A DNA stretch of 14,547 bases, taken from Bacteroidales bacterium UBA1253 (lineage in GTDB: Bacteria > Bacteroidota > Bacteroidia > Bacteroidales > Paludibacteraceae). A program made the position numbers and the translations under genes. Shown here in pieces: positions 1 to 8,500 of the stretch; the stretch's first letter is position 1; each line of letters opens with the position of its first letter. The DNA lies in NCBI GenBank assembly GCA_002308815.1, contig DBVX01000067.1, positions 13,256 through 27,802 on the forward strand. Reading direction: 5' to 3'. Below the pieces are notes generated by a model. That model worked only from the letters and a program-made list of their open reading frames with translations. It was not told the origin of the DNA and did not search any database.

Positions 1-2483
1 GTGGCCGGCGAGGATGTGCGGTAATCCTCCACTGCCGCTTCTATCTCGGCGAACGAATAGAGATACAGCTCCGGGTGGGCATTGACGTATTCGTCATCGC
101 CGATGAGCCAGTCCGCGCGGCAGGGCGTTGACCGTTCCTCCAGTTCGCGGGACTCCTCATTCTGCGCGATGTATGCCAGCACGATATCCAACTTGTAGGA
201 GCGGTATCCACATATATCGGTAACCTCCTCTCCCAGCGACTCATCATTGACGGTGATGCGCGTGCCGTCGGCTATCATCAGGTCGGCGTGCGTGCCGCAG
301 CCCGACTGGTCGCCCAGACCGTCCTTGTGGACGGACACGTAACCGGTATAGACATAGTTGGTCCGCACGGTCACAGGTTGCGCGATATACAGGACATACC
401 GTTCGGTCGAACCGTCCACCTGCTCCTTTATATAGCGATAAACCGGCACATCTGTGTTGCGGAACTCCGTGTCAAAAGCCAGAAGGCTTGCGGAGGTCAG
501 TCCGCTCGCCTCGATGGCGGCATCGTCGGACAGAACAGGCACACGTCCGAATTCGGTGGACGTGACACCCATATTGGTGTAATTGGTGCTTACGATTTCG
601 TTGCGGTCATCCCGCCACTGGTAGTGAAGCGATGTATTGCCCTCCATATCGATAGCCTGATAGTCCACACGCAGATAGGCGGTGATATTGTCGGTCGGAC
701 CGGGCGGGCAACCGTAGGTGGATGACTGCATAGGTGTAACCGGCGGCTTCTGCATATAGATACGGATGTCGTCAATCGCAAAGTCGTTGCCGTCAGAGGA
801 CTTGCCCTTGTTCATTATCTTGAGCCTGTATTTGGGATACGTGTCAGCGGCCTCGAACTTCACGGGGAACATTATCTGGTACCACTTGGCGCGCTCCATC
901 CTGACGGAAGGGTTGCTGACATTCTCCACGGCATTGATGCCGAACTCGCCGGTGGTGAAGGTGGTCAGTTTGTGTTCGTTGCCCAAGGCATCCTCTCCGA
1001 TAACGATAAAGTCCAGATTCGGTGCGCAGTTATACGTTCCGGCGGTACTGGACGCGTCTATCACCCATGCGGAAAAATACATCGTGGAACCCGGACACAA
1101 ATCCGTATGGAAGTCAATATTGAACAACAATCCGGGCTGCTGCGAGCCGTCCACGAAAATCATATAGCCTTTTTTGGCATTTTCAGCCGCATTGGGCGAG
1201 CCGTCCACGTGATTGTAAACCCACGGGGTGGGAATATCTCCTTCCGCTTGCTTGTTCACCCATACATCCTGAGCGTTCACCACGCCGTATTCGCTCCAGT
1301 TGGGTTCGTTCGGATGGTGGGAGCGGGAAGACTTTTTATCAACGATATAGTACCCGTAGGTGGACTCATCGACGTTGAAATGACCGTCCCAGAAAGCCAT
1401 CGTCGTAACATCCGGCTCGTTGTAGTTGAACCGGTTCTCGTAAATCATATCCATCCTGCGGGTTGGCGAAGGCAGTGTTTCCGCAGGTCCGACACTTGCC
1501 ACATCCATATAAGTAATAACAAACTTGGCTACATTGTAGGTGGCGTTATTGTCTGCGGATTTGTATTGCAGCGTATAGGTATGCGTTCCCGCAGAAGTCC
1601 CGCCCACCTCAATGAACTGACCGGCGACGATCAAATCAGAGGAGTTCAAGGCGGATGCATTGACAGCTTCCCCGCCGTCAACGCTCCACATCCAAGAACC
1701 GTTATTGCTCATCAGAGCCGCCTCGCCGCTGTTGTAGTAATAGTAATTGGAACGTGACTCATAAATATACGTGTTCACATTGTAGGTTGCCTTTGTATAG
1801 AAACGGTAATCCGGACCGATGTACAGCTGGCGACCGACCGGCGCGATCATCTCATGCACCTCCAGATACGTGTTCGCATCCGCGTTCTTATATGCCTCCA
1901 TCCTGTCCGCCATTTCTGATGCGGGGTGCATCTCATAGATAAGACGTTTGGAGAGAGTCGGCTCGGTGAGTGCCGTATTGGCATCCCACGCGGTTGGGGT
2001 GTAATCCCAATAGATGGACTGGTCGCAGGCTATACGATAGACCGAACTGCCTTCATGCATCGTGTAGTTGAGTTCGTAGAAATGCTTGTCCAAACCACCG
2101 TAGCGGCTGCCAACCTTGTTCCTGACCCATCCGTACTCGTTCTGCAAGGTATAAGTATCCACATAGGCATCAGTGGTATAGTCTTTGGTGCCGTCACTGC
2201 TTTTGTACAACTGATGCGCCGCCTCAATACGCTCGGCGGCACGGTCGGTGTCATAGCAGTACCAACGGATGTATCCGTTCAGGGCGCAGCGGTCAGGACG
2301 GTGCAGACGCACCACATCCCCGGGCTTGGCATACAGAATCTGCACGTCGGTGTGCACCGCCTGCAGACCGTCATCCTGCATCCCCCACGGACCCGCCTTG
2401 TGCGTAAGCGTGAACGCCGCCTGCATCACAATGGAAGAGGCTAATGTCATAACTGTCAACACAATACGCAAACTCTTTTTCAT
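1..2483 (-). CDS. Large exported surface protein, 5' part only (runs off left edge)
   Basis: An uninterrupted reading frame runs leftward from ATG at 2483 to the window edge, about 827 codons with no stop, so the C-terminus is not visible. Residues 1-21 (MKKSLRIVLTVMTLASSIVMQA) are a type I signal peptide with no lipobox cysteine. The mature protein is rich in Tyr, Trp and Asn and has no transmembrane segment. Residues about 400-580 form a cysteine-containing beta-rich module ending in GNDFAIDDIRIY; this FAIDDI ending is typical of jelly-roll, MAM-like adhesion or carbohydrate-binding modules in Bacteroidota surface proteins. After it comes a Cys-containing linker (YGCPPGPTDN) and an Ig-like stretch. 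The start is chosen because the signal peptide begins exactly there. Any C-terminal sorting domain would lie outside the window. The role is probably cell-surface or matrix; no catalytic motif is seen. It is divergent from the kamBC transcript. Confidence 0.85.
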   Translation of the reverse strand, partial: MKKSLRIVLTVMTLASSIVMQAAFTLTHKAGPWGMQDDGLQAVHTDVQILYAKPGDVVRLHRPDRCALNGYIRWYCYDTDRAAERIEAAHQLYKSSDGTKDYTTDAYVDTYTLQNEYGWVRNKVGSRYGGLDKHFYELNYTMHEGSSVYRIACDQSIYWDYTPTAWDANTALTEPTLSKRLIYEMHPASEMADRMEAYKNADANTYLEVHEMIAPVGRQLYIGPDYRFYTKATYNVNTYIYESRSNYYYYNSGEAALMSNNGSWMWSVDGGEAVNASALNSSDLIVAGQFIEVGGTSAGTHTYTLQYKSADNNATYNVAKFVITYMDVASVGPAETLPSPTRRMDMIYENRFNYNEPDVTTMAFWDGHFNVDESTYGYYIVDKKSSRSHHPNEPNWSEYGVVNAQDVWVNKQAEGDIPTPWVYNHVDGSPNAAENAKKGYMIFVDGSQQPGLLFNIDFHTDLCPGSTMYFSAWVIDASSTAGTYNCAPNLDFIVIGEDALGNEHKLTTFTTGEFGINAVENVSNPSVRMERAKWYQIMFPVKFEAADTYPKYRLKIMNKGKSSDGNDFAIDDIRIYMQKPPVTPMQSSTYGCPPGPTDNITAYLRVDYQAIDMEGNTSLHYQWRDDRNEIVSTNYTNMGVTSTEFGRVPVLSDDAAIEASGLTSASLLAFDTEFRNTDVPVYRYIKEQVDGSTERYVLYIAQPVTVRTNYVYTGYVSVHKDGLGDQSGCGTHADLMIADGTRITVNDESLGEEVTDICGYRSYKLDIVLAYIAQNEESRELEERSTPCRADWLIGDDEYVNAHPELYLYSFAEIEAAVEDYRTSSPA

Positions 2484-2609
2484 CTATCTGTTCCTTGATT
2501 TGTTGTGTATAAACAAGGGTTCCCCCCCCAACTATTCCACGCTCCGGCATTATCCTGTTGAAAACGGACTTAAAGATCCGCATTCCGCCAAAGACGCGAA
2601 AAAAGCGTG

Positions 2610-2641
2610 CAAAAATACAGTATTTGTTTGGCTTTTGAAAA
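2610..2641 (-). promoter_or_regulatory. Candidate Bacteroidota promoter for the leftward surface protein
   Basis: On the minus strand, TATTTTTG (2617 to 2610) fits the -7 element TAnnTTTG. About 20 nt upstream is TTTTC, only an approximate match to the -33 TTTG. It would give a leader of roughly 120 nt that includes the G8 tract. It is weaker than the other three promoters in the window. Confidence 0.45.
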
Positions 2642-2756
2642 TAAAAACAACAATTATGGCAAAAAAATAAGCAACCCTCACATTGCAAGAATTGCACCTT
2701 ATTATTTCCGCCTGAACACACCGGCTGGTTGGATCACGCAAAATTTTCTGTATTTG

Positions 2757-2788
2757 TTTGGTGCATTTATCTGAAATATATACTTTTG
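2757..2788 (+). promoter_or_regulatory. Bacteroidota-type promoter for stump ORF-kamB-kamC
   Basis: TTTG at 2757-2760 is followed by a 20-nt spacer and TACTTTTG at 2781-2788, an exact match to TTTG-N(19-21)-TAnnTTTG. Transcription would start near 2795. That leaves only about 9 nt before ATG 2804 but about 24 nt before ATG 2819, favouring the later start for the first ORF. I see no other promoter before kamB. Confidence 0.75.
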
Positions 2789-2818
2789 CGGCGTAATCAT
2801 TTTATGCCATACAGGACA

Positions 2819-3145
2819 ATGAGAAAGTTATCCGGATTTTCCGTGCTGCCGCTAATGGCAGTTGCGGTGTCGTTGAACGTGTACGCCGATGTGGTGTATG
2901 AGCCTCTTATTGTTGCTTCCGGTTTCAACCGCGACTGCATAGCGGAAACCACATCCATAGGAAGTTGCGCATGGTCGCCCCTTTATGACCTTACGAGCGG
3001 TAATGCGCATACATCTTGTTTCGGAACACGAAGCGTGATCGCCTCCATCAATGCAACTCAATGGTTTACAGATGAAGATTACGCGAAAACGATAGCCGGT
3101 GGATGGCCGGATGATCATGGTGACGCTCGTATGCTGATGTTCTGA
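2819..3145 (+). pseudogene. Short exported ORF, probable N-terminal remnant of a surface protein
   Basis: The frame encodes about 108 residues from ATG 2819 (an in-frame ATG at 2804 would add MPYRT). MRKLSGFSVLPLMAVAVSLNVYA is a good signal peptide, cleaved before DVVYEP. The mature start (VVYEPLIVASGFNRDCIAE) resembles, from memory, the beginning of large exported Bacteroidales proteins in which a 'PL.V.SGFN.D.IAE' opening leads into a long beta-rich body. Here the protein stops abruptly after DHGDARMLMF, 27 bp before kamB. It has three mature cysteines (in DCIAE, GSCAW and SCFG), no enzyme motif and no sorting tail. I infer truncation by deletion or rearrangement. The alternative is a genuine small secreted protein co-transcribed with kamBC. 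It has the only clear promoter upstream of kamB, so it may supply the leader for those genes. Confidence 0.5.
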
Positions 3146-3172
3146 GCATAGCATACATTTCTTATATTTCCA

Positions 3173-4063
3173 ATGAATCTGATTGACGGATTGCTGCAAG
3201 TCCGGAGCTGCTCGCTGGTGGGTCTGGAGAAGAACACGGGCAAGACGGTGACGCTGAACTATCTTCTGCGGCATCTGCCGGATGCTTGCCGTGTGGCGGT
3301 CACATCAATCGGTCTGGACGGCGAGAGCCGCGATCAGGTGGTAGGAACGGAGAAGCCGGAGATTACCCTTCGCCGAGGGACATTGTTCGCCACCACGGAG
3401 AAGCACTACCGCCAACGGAAACTGGTGTCCGAACTGCTGGATGTGAGTGACATACCCACCGCCTTGGGTCGTCTGGTGACAGCGCGTGTGCTGGTGGACG
3501 GGAAGGTGATTATAGCGGGACCGGGCAGTACGGAGATGCTGCGGCGATGGATGCGCGGGGTGGAGAACGAAGCGGATCTGATACTGGTGGACGGCGCGCT
3601 GAGCAGGATGAGCCTTGCCTCGCCTGCGGTAAGCGAGGGGATGATACTGGCGACCGGCGCGGCTTACTCGGCGAATATGGACACGCTGGTCAGGAGGACC
3701 GCGTATGTGGTTCATCTGATTGGTCTGCCGCTATGGGACGGGAATGAGGAGGATTGTATCAGCGTGACGGGAGCGGTGACGGACCGCGTGCTGGAAAAGA
3801 TTCTCAATGACAAGGAAGCGAAGGGTAAACGGTTGCTGATACCTGATTTTACGAAAGTGTTTGCTGACGCGATGGTTTGGCATCGTTTCGAGCAGCAGCA
3901 TCCTGTTGTGGTTCGTCAGCGGAGCCGTCTGCTGGGGCTGACGGTCAATCCGACCGCACCGAACGGGATGGTGCTGGACTCGGATACGTTGTGCAGGCGC
4001 TTGAGCGATGCGACAGGTCTGCCCGTCGTTGATCTGATGAAAGGACAAAATGGTGACGAATGA
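3173..4063 (+). CDS. kamB: P-loop protein, probable lysine 5,6-aminomutase reactivase subunit KamB
   Basis: This 296-residue protein has no signal peptide and is cytoplasmic. Residues 17-25 (GLEKNTGKT) form a P-loop of the unusual GxxKNTGKT type. A hydrophobic strand ending in LILVDGALSRMS (Asp140) is a plausible Walker B, and VIIAGPGSTEML lies just before it. This profile, and its place directly before a MutS-like gene, matches KamB of the lysine-fermenting Fusobacterium/Porphyromonas clusters. From memory of that literature, KamB and KamC act together to reactivate adenosylcobalamin-dependent lysine 5,6-aminomutase (KamDE) after cofactor inactivation. Three nt separate its stop from the kamC ATG, so the two are translationally coupled. 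The aminomutase genes themselves are absent from the window. Family assignment is fairly secure; the biochemical role is inferred. Confidence 0.75.
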   Translation: MNLIDGLLQVRSCSLVGLEKNTGKTVTLNYLLRHLPDACRVAVTSIGLDGESRDQVVGTEKPEITLRRGTLFATTEKHYRQRKLVSELLDVSDIPTALGRLVTARVLVDGKVIIAGPGSTEMLRRWMRGVENEADLILVDGALSRMSLASPAVSEGMILATGAAYSANMDTLVRRTAYVVHLIGLPLWDGNEEDCISVTGAVTDRVLEKILNDKEAKGKRLLIPDFTKVFADAMVWHRFEQQHPVVVRQRSRLLGLTVNPTAPNGMVLDSDTLCRRLSDATGLPVVDLMKGQNGDE

Positions 4064-4066
4064 GAT

Positions 4067-5416
4067 ATGAAACTGAATGAAGCCGTATTGATGCCTTTGT
4101 GCCTGCGCTATTTGGTGGATGAACTGCCCGTGCAGTCAGGAGTGGCGCGCCGTATGTTGCTGGATCGCGATTCCATGCGAAGCGCGGAGGAGGTCTCGGC
4201 GTATTACGACCGTCTGCGCATATATATTGAGGCAGTCAGCCAAGTGGCGAACGATGTGCCAAGGCGCAACCTGCAATTCCGTCTGCAAGGTCTGAAGGAT
4301 ATCCGAAGCACACTGGAGCGTCTGGCGGGCGGTGCGGCGTTGGATGACATCGAACTCTTCGAGGTGAAGCATCTGGCGATGCTGTATGAGGAGGTGCGCA
4401 GGCAGACGAAGGTTCTGTCGCTGCCTATGGAGCGGCTGCGGATGGAGGATGTCATACGTATACTCGATCCGGACGGTCTGCGCATTGCCACGTTCTATGT
4501 CTATGATTCCTACAGCGGCTGTTTGCGCAATCTTCGCAAACAGTTGGAAACCAATCCGACCGATGAGCGGACATTTGTAGCCGTTCAGGAGGAAGAGCAG
4601 CGCATAAGAGGGGAGTTGAGCCGCTCGCTGCGCGAATATGCCAGTGATCTGCGGCTGGGACTGCAGTTGCTTGCGGATACGGATATCCTGTTGGCGCAGT
4701 CGGTACAGACGAAGGATTGGGGACTGTGTCTTCCGCATGTAAGCAGGAATGGCAGACTGGTTCTCAACGGCATGTGGAATCCCGAAGTGCAGGCAAGTTT
4801 GCGGGAACGGCACAGGGACTATCAGTGCAATTCCATTACGCTTGGGGATGAACCGACCATTCTGACAGGTTCGAATATGGGGGGCAAGACGATTGTTCTC
4901 AAGACGGTTGGGCTGTGCCAGACGCTGTTCCTGTTCGGTTTCGGCATACCAGCTGCGGAGGCGGAGCTGCCGGTACGTGACATACTTTATTGCAGCATGA
5001 GCGATAGTCAGTCGGTTGCGGAGGGATTGAGTTCATTCGCAGCCGAGATACGCAACCTCAATTCGATAGTGGAGTCGTGCCGCCGTGGAGAGAACCTGCT
5101 GGCGTTGATTGACGAACCTGCACGGACAACCAATCCTGTGGAGGGAACGGCACTGGTGTCATCGCTGATTGAGGTGCTGAAAAAGACCGACAGAAGCGTG
5201 CTGATGGTCACGCACTATACCATTGACGCGCACCACTGCCCATGCCTGCGGGTACGGGGGCTGGTGGACGGCAGGATGGACTATTCCCTCGTCGTGGCGC
5301 GTGAAGGTGAGGTGCCTCAAGAGGCGTTGCGCATTGCGGAAAGCCTCGGCATTGATCAGGAGTGGCTCACGCTCGCCCGTCAGGTGGCGGAACCGCATCC
5401 GGCGGATACTCATTGA
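4067..5416 (+). CDS. kamC: MutS-like ATPase without DNA-recognition domains, probable KamC
   Basis: This 449-residue protein has a C-terminal MutS-type ATPase domain. The Walker A is GSNMGGKT at residues 268-275, followed by DSQSVAEGLSSFAAEI (equivalent to the STF motif of MutS). The Walker B is LLALIDEPARTTNP with Asp349-Glu350, then a THYT switch-like motif. Before it, residues about 1-240 are mostly helical and resemble MutS core/lever helices; the mismatch-binding and connector domains are missing, and the length is about half that of MutS. It is therefore not a mismatch-repair protein. Family knowledge links such short MutS-like proteins with B12-dependent lysine and ornithine aminomutases as reactivation ATPases; with KamB it would exchange damaged cofactor at the cost of ATP. 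It is followed at once by a terminator, so the transcript ends here. An orphan pair with another client enzyme is possible. Confidence 0.8.
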   Translation: MKLNEAVLMPLCLRYLVDELPVQSGVARRMLLDRDSMRSAEEVSAYYDRLRIYIEAVSQVANDVPRRNLQFRLQGLKDIRSTLERLAGGAALDDIELFEVKHLAMLYEEVRRQTKVLSLPMERLRMEDVIRILDPDGLRIATFYVYDSYSGCLRNLRKQLETNPTDERTFVAVQEEEQRIRGELSRSLREYASDLRLGLQLLADTDILLAQSVQTKDWGLCLPHVSRNGRLVLNGMWNPEVQASLRERHRDYQCNSITLGDEPTILTGSNMGGKTIVLKTVGLCQTLFLFGFGIPAAEAELPVRDILYCSMSDSQSVAEGLSSFAAEIRNLNSIVESCRRGENLLALIDEPARTTNPVEGTALVSSLIEVLKKTDRSVLMVTHYTIDAHHCPCLRVRGLVDGRMDYSLVVAREGEVPQEALRIAESLGIDQEWLTLARQVAEPHPADTH

Positions 5417-5462
5417 AATCAAAGAAGGCATTTCAGAAATCTTGAAATGCCTTCTTTGATTT
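5416..5462. terminator. Perfect 19-bp hairpin, probable bidirectional terminator
   Basis: Arms 5416-5434 and 5444-5462 are exact inverted repeats around a 9-nt loop (AGAAATCTT). The first arm begins on the last base of the kamC stop codon. The 1787-aa gene, arriving from the other direction, stops at 5501, 38 bp away. The outer stem is A/T-rich (AAATCAAAG/CTTTGATTT), so each strand ends the hairpin in a T-containing stretch rather than a pure U-tract. Confidence 0.8.
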
Positions 5463-5500
5463 GACTGTCTTTCTGTATCAGACTCTTATCAGGTCAGTGG

Positions 5501-8500
5501 TTATTCAATCCTCTGCCCCTGCGCGTCGAACAGTTCGCCGTTGCGGCGTATGTAGAGGATGCCGTCACGGACGAACTTCCGTGTTCCGGATACTTCCTCC
5601 AGATTGCCGTTCACCACTTCCAATTCAGTGACAATCTCGCCCTCCTCGCTTTCCGCCACGATGCGGACACGTACCGACTGTATGCTTTCCGTACTGCGGA
5701 AGATGCCCCGATAAGCTTTAACCGTCGTACCGACCTCGTTGTTGGCGGAATAAATCTTGTTGTCTTTCAATCCGAAATAGTAGTTGCCGTTGTCGTCCGT
5801 GCCTTTCACCACACCCCGGCGGAGCGTGCCTACCAGATAGATATTGCCTTGCGAGCAATAACCCGACAGATTGGAGATGTCAAAACCGGACTGCTCGTCC
5901 GCATCGGCATTGACGTCCACACTGGGGAAAACAAACGATGTCTTGCCCGACAACGCTTTGTTAGCGTTCACTATGTATCCTTTGCCGGCTTCCAGGCTCT
6001 TGGCTTGGGCGAAGTACAACGTCAGCCCCTCTTGCGTGTCCCCCTTGGTGTACTTGTACTCATAGATGCGGTTCATCATTCCGAGCGAGGTTACCAGTGC
6101 CTTCGGTACATTGAACGGCAGGCAGAGGGTCTCCCATTTGCCCTGTACGAACTGGCGGTTCAGCGTGGCGGCGGTGGCGCGCTCGTCGTTGTACTTATTC
6201 CAGAAACTCGTGTAATAGTCACCGTCTCTCTGCTCCTGCAGGATGATGAACAACTGTCTGCTGTACTGCGCCGTATAGGTTACGTCTCTCGTCACGGCGG
6301 GTAGCGCGTCACCGGCGGCATAGGTATTGTTGTCCTCATCCGTCCAGCCGTTGAAGGTGAACTGATAGTAGTTTTCCAGTTCATCGTACTCTCTCTCTCG
6401 GACAGGAGTGCTGTTATAAACGGGTATCTCACCCTCCTCCAGTTCGTAGGTCTGCAACTCGTTGCCGTCGAAGTTCTCGAAGCGCACCATGTATGTGAGT
6501 TGTCCGAGGACTGTCAGTTCGAGCGTGCATACGCTGTCGCAGCCCTCCGCGTTCTCGATGGTGTCGCGCAGCGATACCGTACGGTCGTATTCCTTGCCGA
6601 GCCATGGGAATGTCTCGCCCGCGTTGATGGTCGCCACAGTGTGAGCATACGTGCGGCGGCGCATTTCCACATTGTAAGCCGCTATGCTGTCAGCACCCGA
6701 AGCCGCCTTGTACATCCGCTGGTAGATACCCTCTTCCTTTATGACGGTCTCGTCATCGAAGATCTTCACGCTGTCACCCTCACAGAACGATTCCAGGAAG
6801 GTCTTTGTGATAACATCGTTCACTACCAGATTGAACACCACCGTGCTGTCGCAGCCCGCTGCGTTCGTCAGCGTCTTGGTCTGATAAGTGCTCTCCGTGT
6901 AGGTCTTGCCGTCCCAAGGGTAACTTTCGCCGTAGTTGATAATCACTTTCACAACCGAGTCGGTGGGTTCGTTGACGGTTACGTGGATATTGTAAACGCT
7001 GTCGCAGCCGTCGATGGTTTCGTAGCGGCGGATGTAGTCGCCTTCGGTCTCGGCGGTGATACCGTATCCGGAGTAGGTCTCGCCCGCGCAGATGGATTCG
7101 TAGATGTCAAAACTGTACGAGTCCTTCACCGTCAGCACGAGTGTCACGGTGCTGTCGCAGCCGCCGATGCTCTTGAGGGTCTGCGTGTAGGTGTCCGGCG
7201 TTGAGCAGTTGAAGTTGTATTCGGTATAGGTGTCGCCCGTGCAGATGGAGGCATAAATGACATTGTTATATACAGGCACCTCCTTCAGATTCAGCACGCG
7301 CAGTCCCTCGCGTCCGTCGGGGCGTGTGTAAGGCTTCGAATAGGTGCCGGCTTGGTCGTAGGTGTCCCCCTGCCATTCATACATCCCGCCCTCGCAGATG
7401 AAGCCGTTCTCATACTCCGGCTCTACCGGCGGAAGGACATCCAGATGCAATATGGTGATGCTGTCGCAGCCGCCTGCGGTGAGGTCGGTGCGCGTGTAGT
7501 CGCCCTTCTCGTATGCAACGAAGCCGTTGAGGTTATAGACCTCGCCCTCGCTGATGGTGGCGGTTATCTCCACTGACAATGGTTCGCAGACGGTAAGGTT
7601 AAGGATATAGGTACTGTCGCAGCCCCATACCGAATGGTATTCCTTGCGGTGAACTCCGGTTGTGCTCTCGTTGAAATGTTCGTCCTTGTAGGTCTGTCCG
7701 CTCTGGATGGTCTCGTTCAGCACAAACTCATATACAGGATGCACGCGGAGCAGCAACTGGGTAACATTGAATCCCTTCTTACCCTCCACCTTAGCAGAGT
7801 CAATGTACGTACCCGGACGGCTGATTTCCTCACCCGCGAAGGTGTGTGCATCACCGGCGCAAATGTCCACAGTATCGTATTTAAGGTCAAGCACGGGCTG
7901 CGTGACGGTAAGTATGACCGTGCTGTCGCAGCCGAAACGGGAAGTGAACTTTTCGGTATATGTTCCTTCCTCCGTGATGGTCTGCGTGCCGAAAGTAATG
8001 GTCTCGTGTGGCTTAAGGACATACGAATCATTCGTTGTGCTTGCGCCCATGATGGTGAGAATCATACGGTAGCGTTTGCATTCGTACTTGTCGCGCACCT
8101 CCATTACATAGTCGTAGGGATATTTATCCGGCACGGGCACATCGAACGTATGTCCCCGATAGGTATAGGTAGTGGCGGAGCAGAGGGTGTCGTAGACCTC
8201 CTCTTCCAGTCCTACCACCTTCCTTACGTGGGCGATATAGATACTGTCGCATCCCGCCTTGGTGGTGTAAGGCGCAGTATATGTGCCTTTCTGACTGAGT
8301 GTCTGCCCGTGCCAGTCGCGGGTCTCATCGTCCACCAGTTTGATGTTCTCCTCAAACAGGTAAGACTGCGCCTCTGTCAGGATGAGTGTCACGGTGCTGT
8401 CGCAGCCAAAGCGGTTGCGCAGCGCACGCACGTACGTGCCGGGGGCTGATTCGTTGAAATCGTACTTCGTATAAGTCGTACCGGTGCAGATGACATCCTC

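Larger units (their letters stand above)
2484..2818. other. Divergent intergenic region (about 335 bp)
   Basis: This gap separates the leftward surface protein from the rightward stump-kamB-kamC genes. It holds a strong plus-strand promoter (2757-2788), a weaker minus-strand promoter candidate (2610-2641), a run of eight C at 2522-2529 (G8 in the leftward leader) and two copies of TATTTGTTTGG at 2621-2631 and 2751-2761. ORFs drawn across it on either strand lack a family signature and look like noise. I see no RNA gene. Confidence 0.7.

Noticed and set aside
1..2444. Plus- and minus-strand ORFs at 41-247, 288-725, 972-1757 and 1926-2444
   Set aside because: They overlap the continuous 827-codon frame with a signal peptide and surface-protein domains; none has a family signature.
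2656..2670. Tiny ORF MAKK in the divergent region
   Set aside because: Four codons with no support; chance.
2721..2739. Similarity to the 3' end of 16S rRNA (CGGCTGG..GGATCAC)
   Set aside because: The match is interrupted by two extra bases, lacks the CCTCCTTT end, and the flanking sequence is not ribosomal.
4067..5416. DNA mismatch repair MutS
   Set aside because: The ATPase motifs fit, but the protein is about half the usual length and has no mismatch-binding domain; its partner gene points to KamC.
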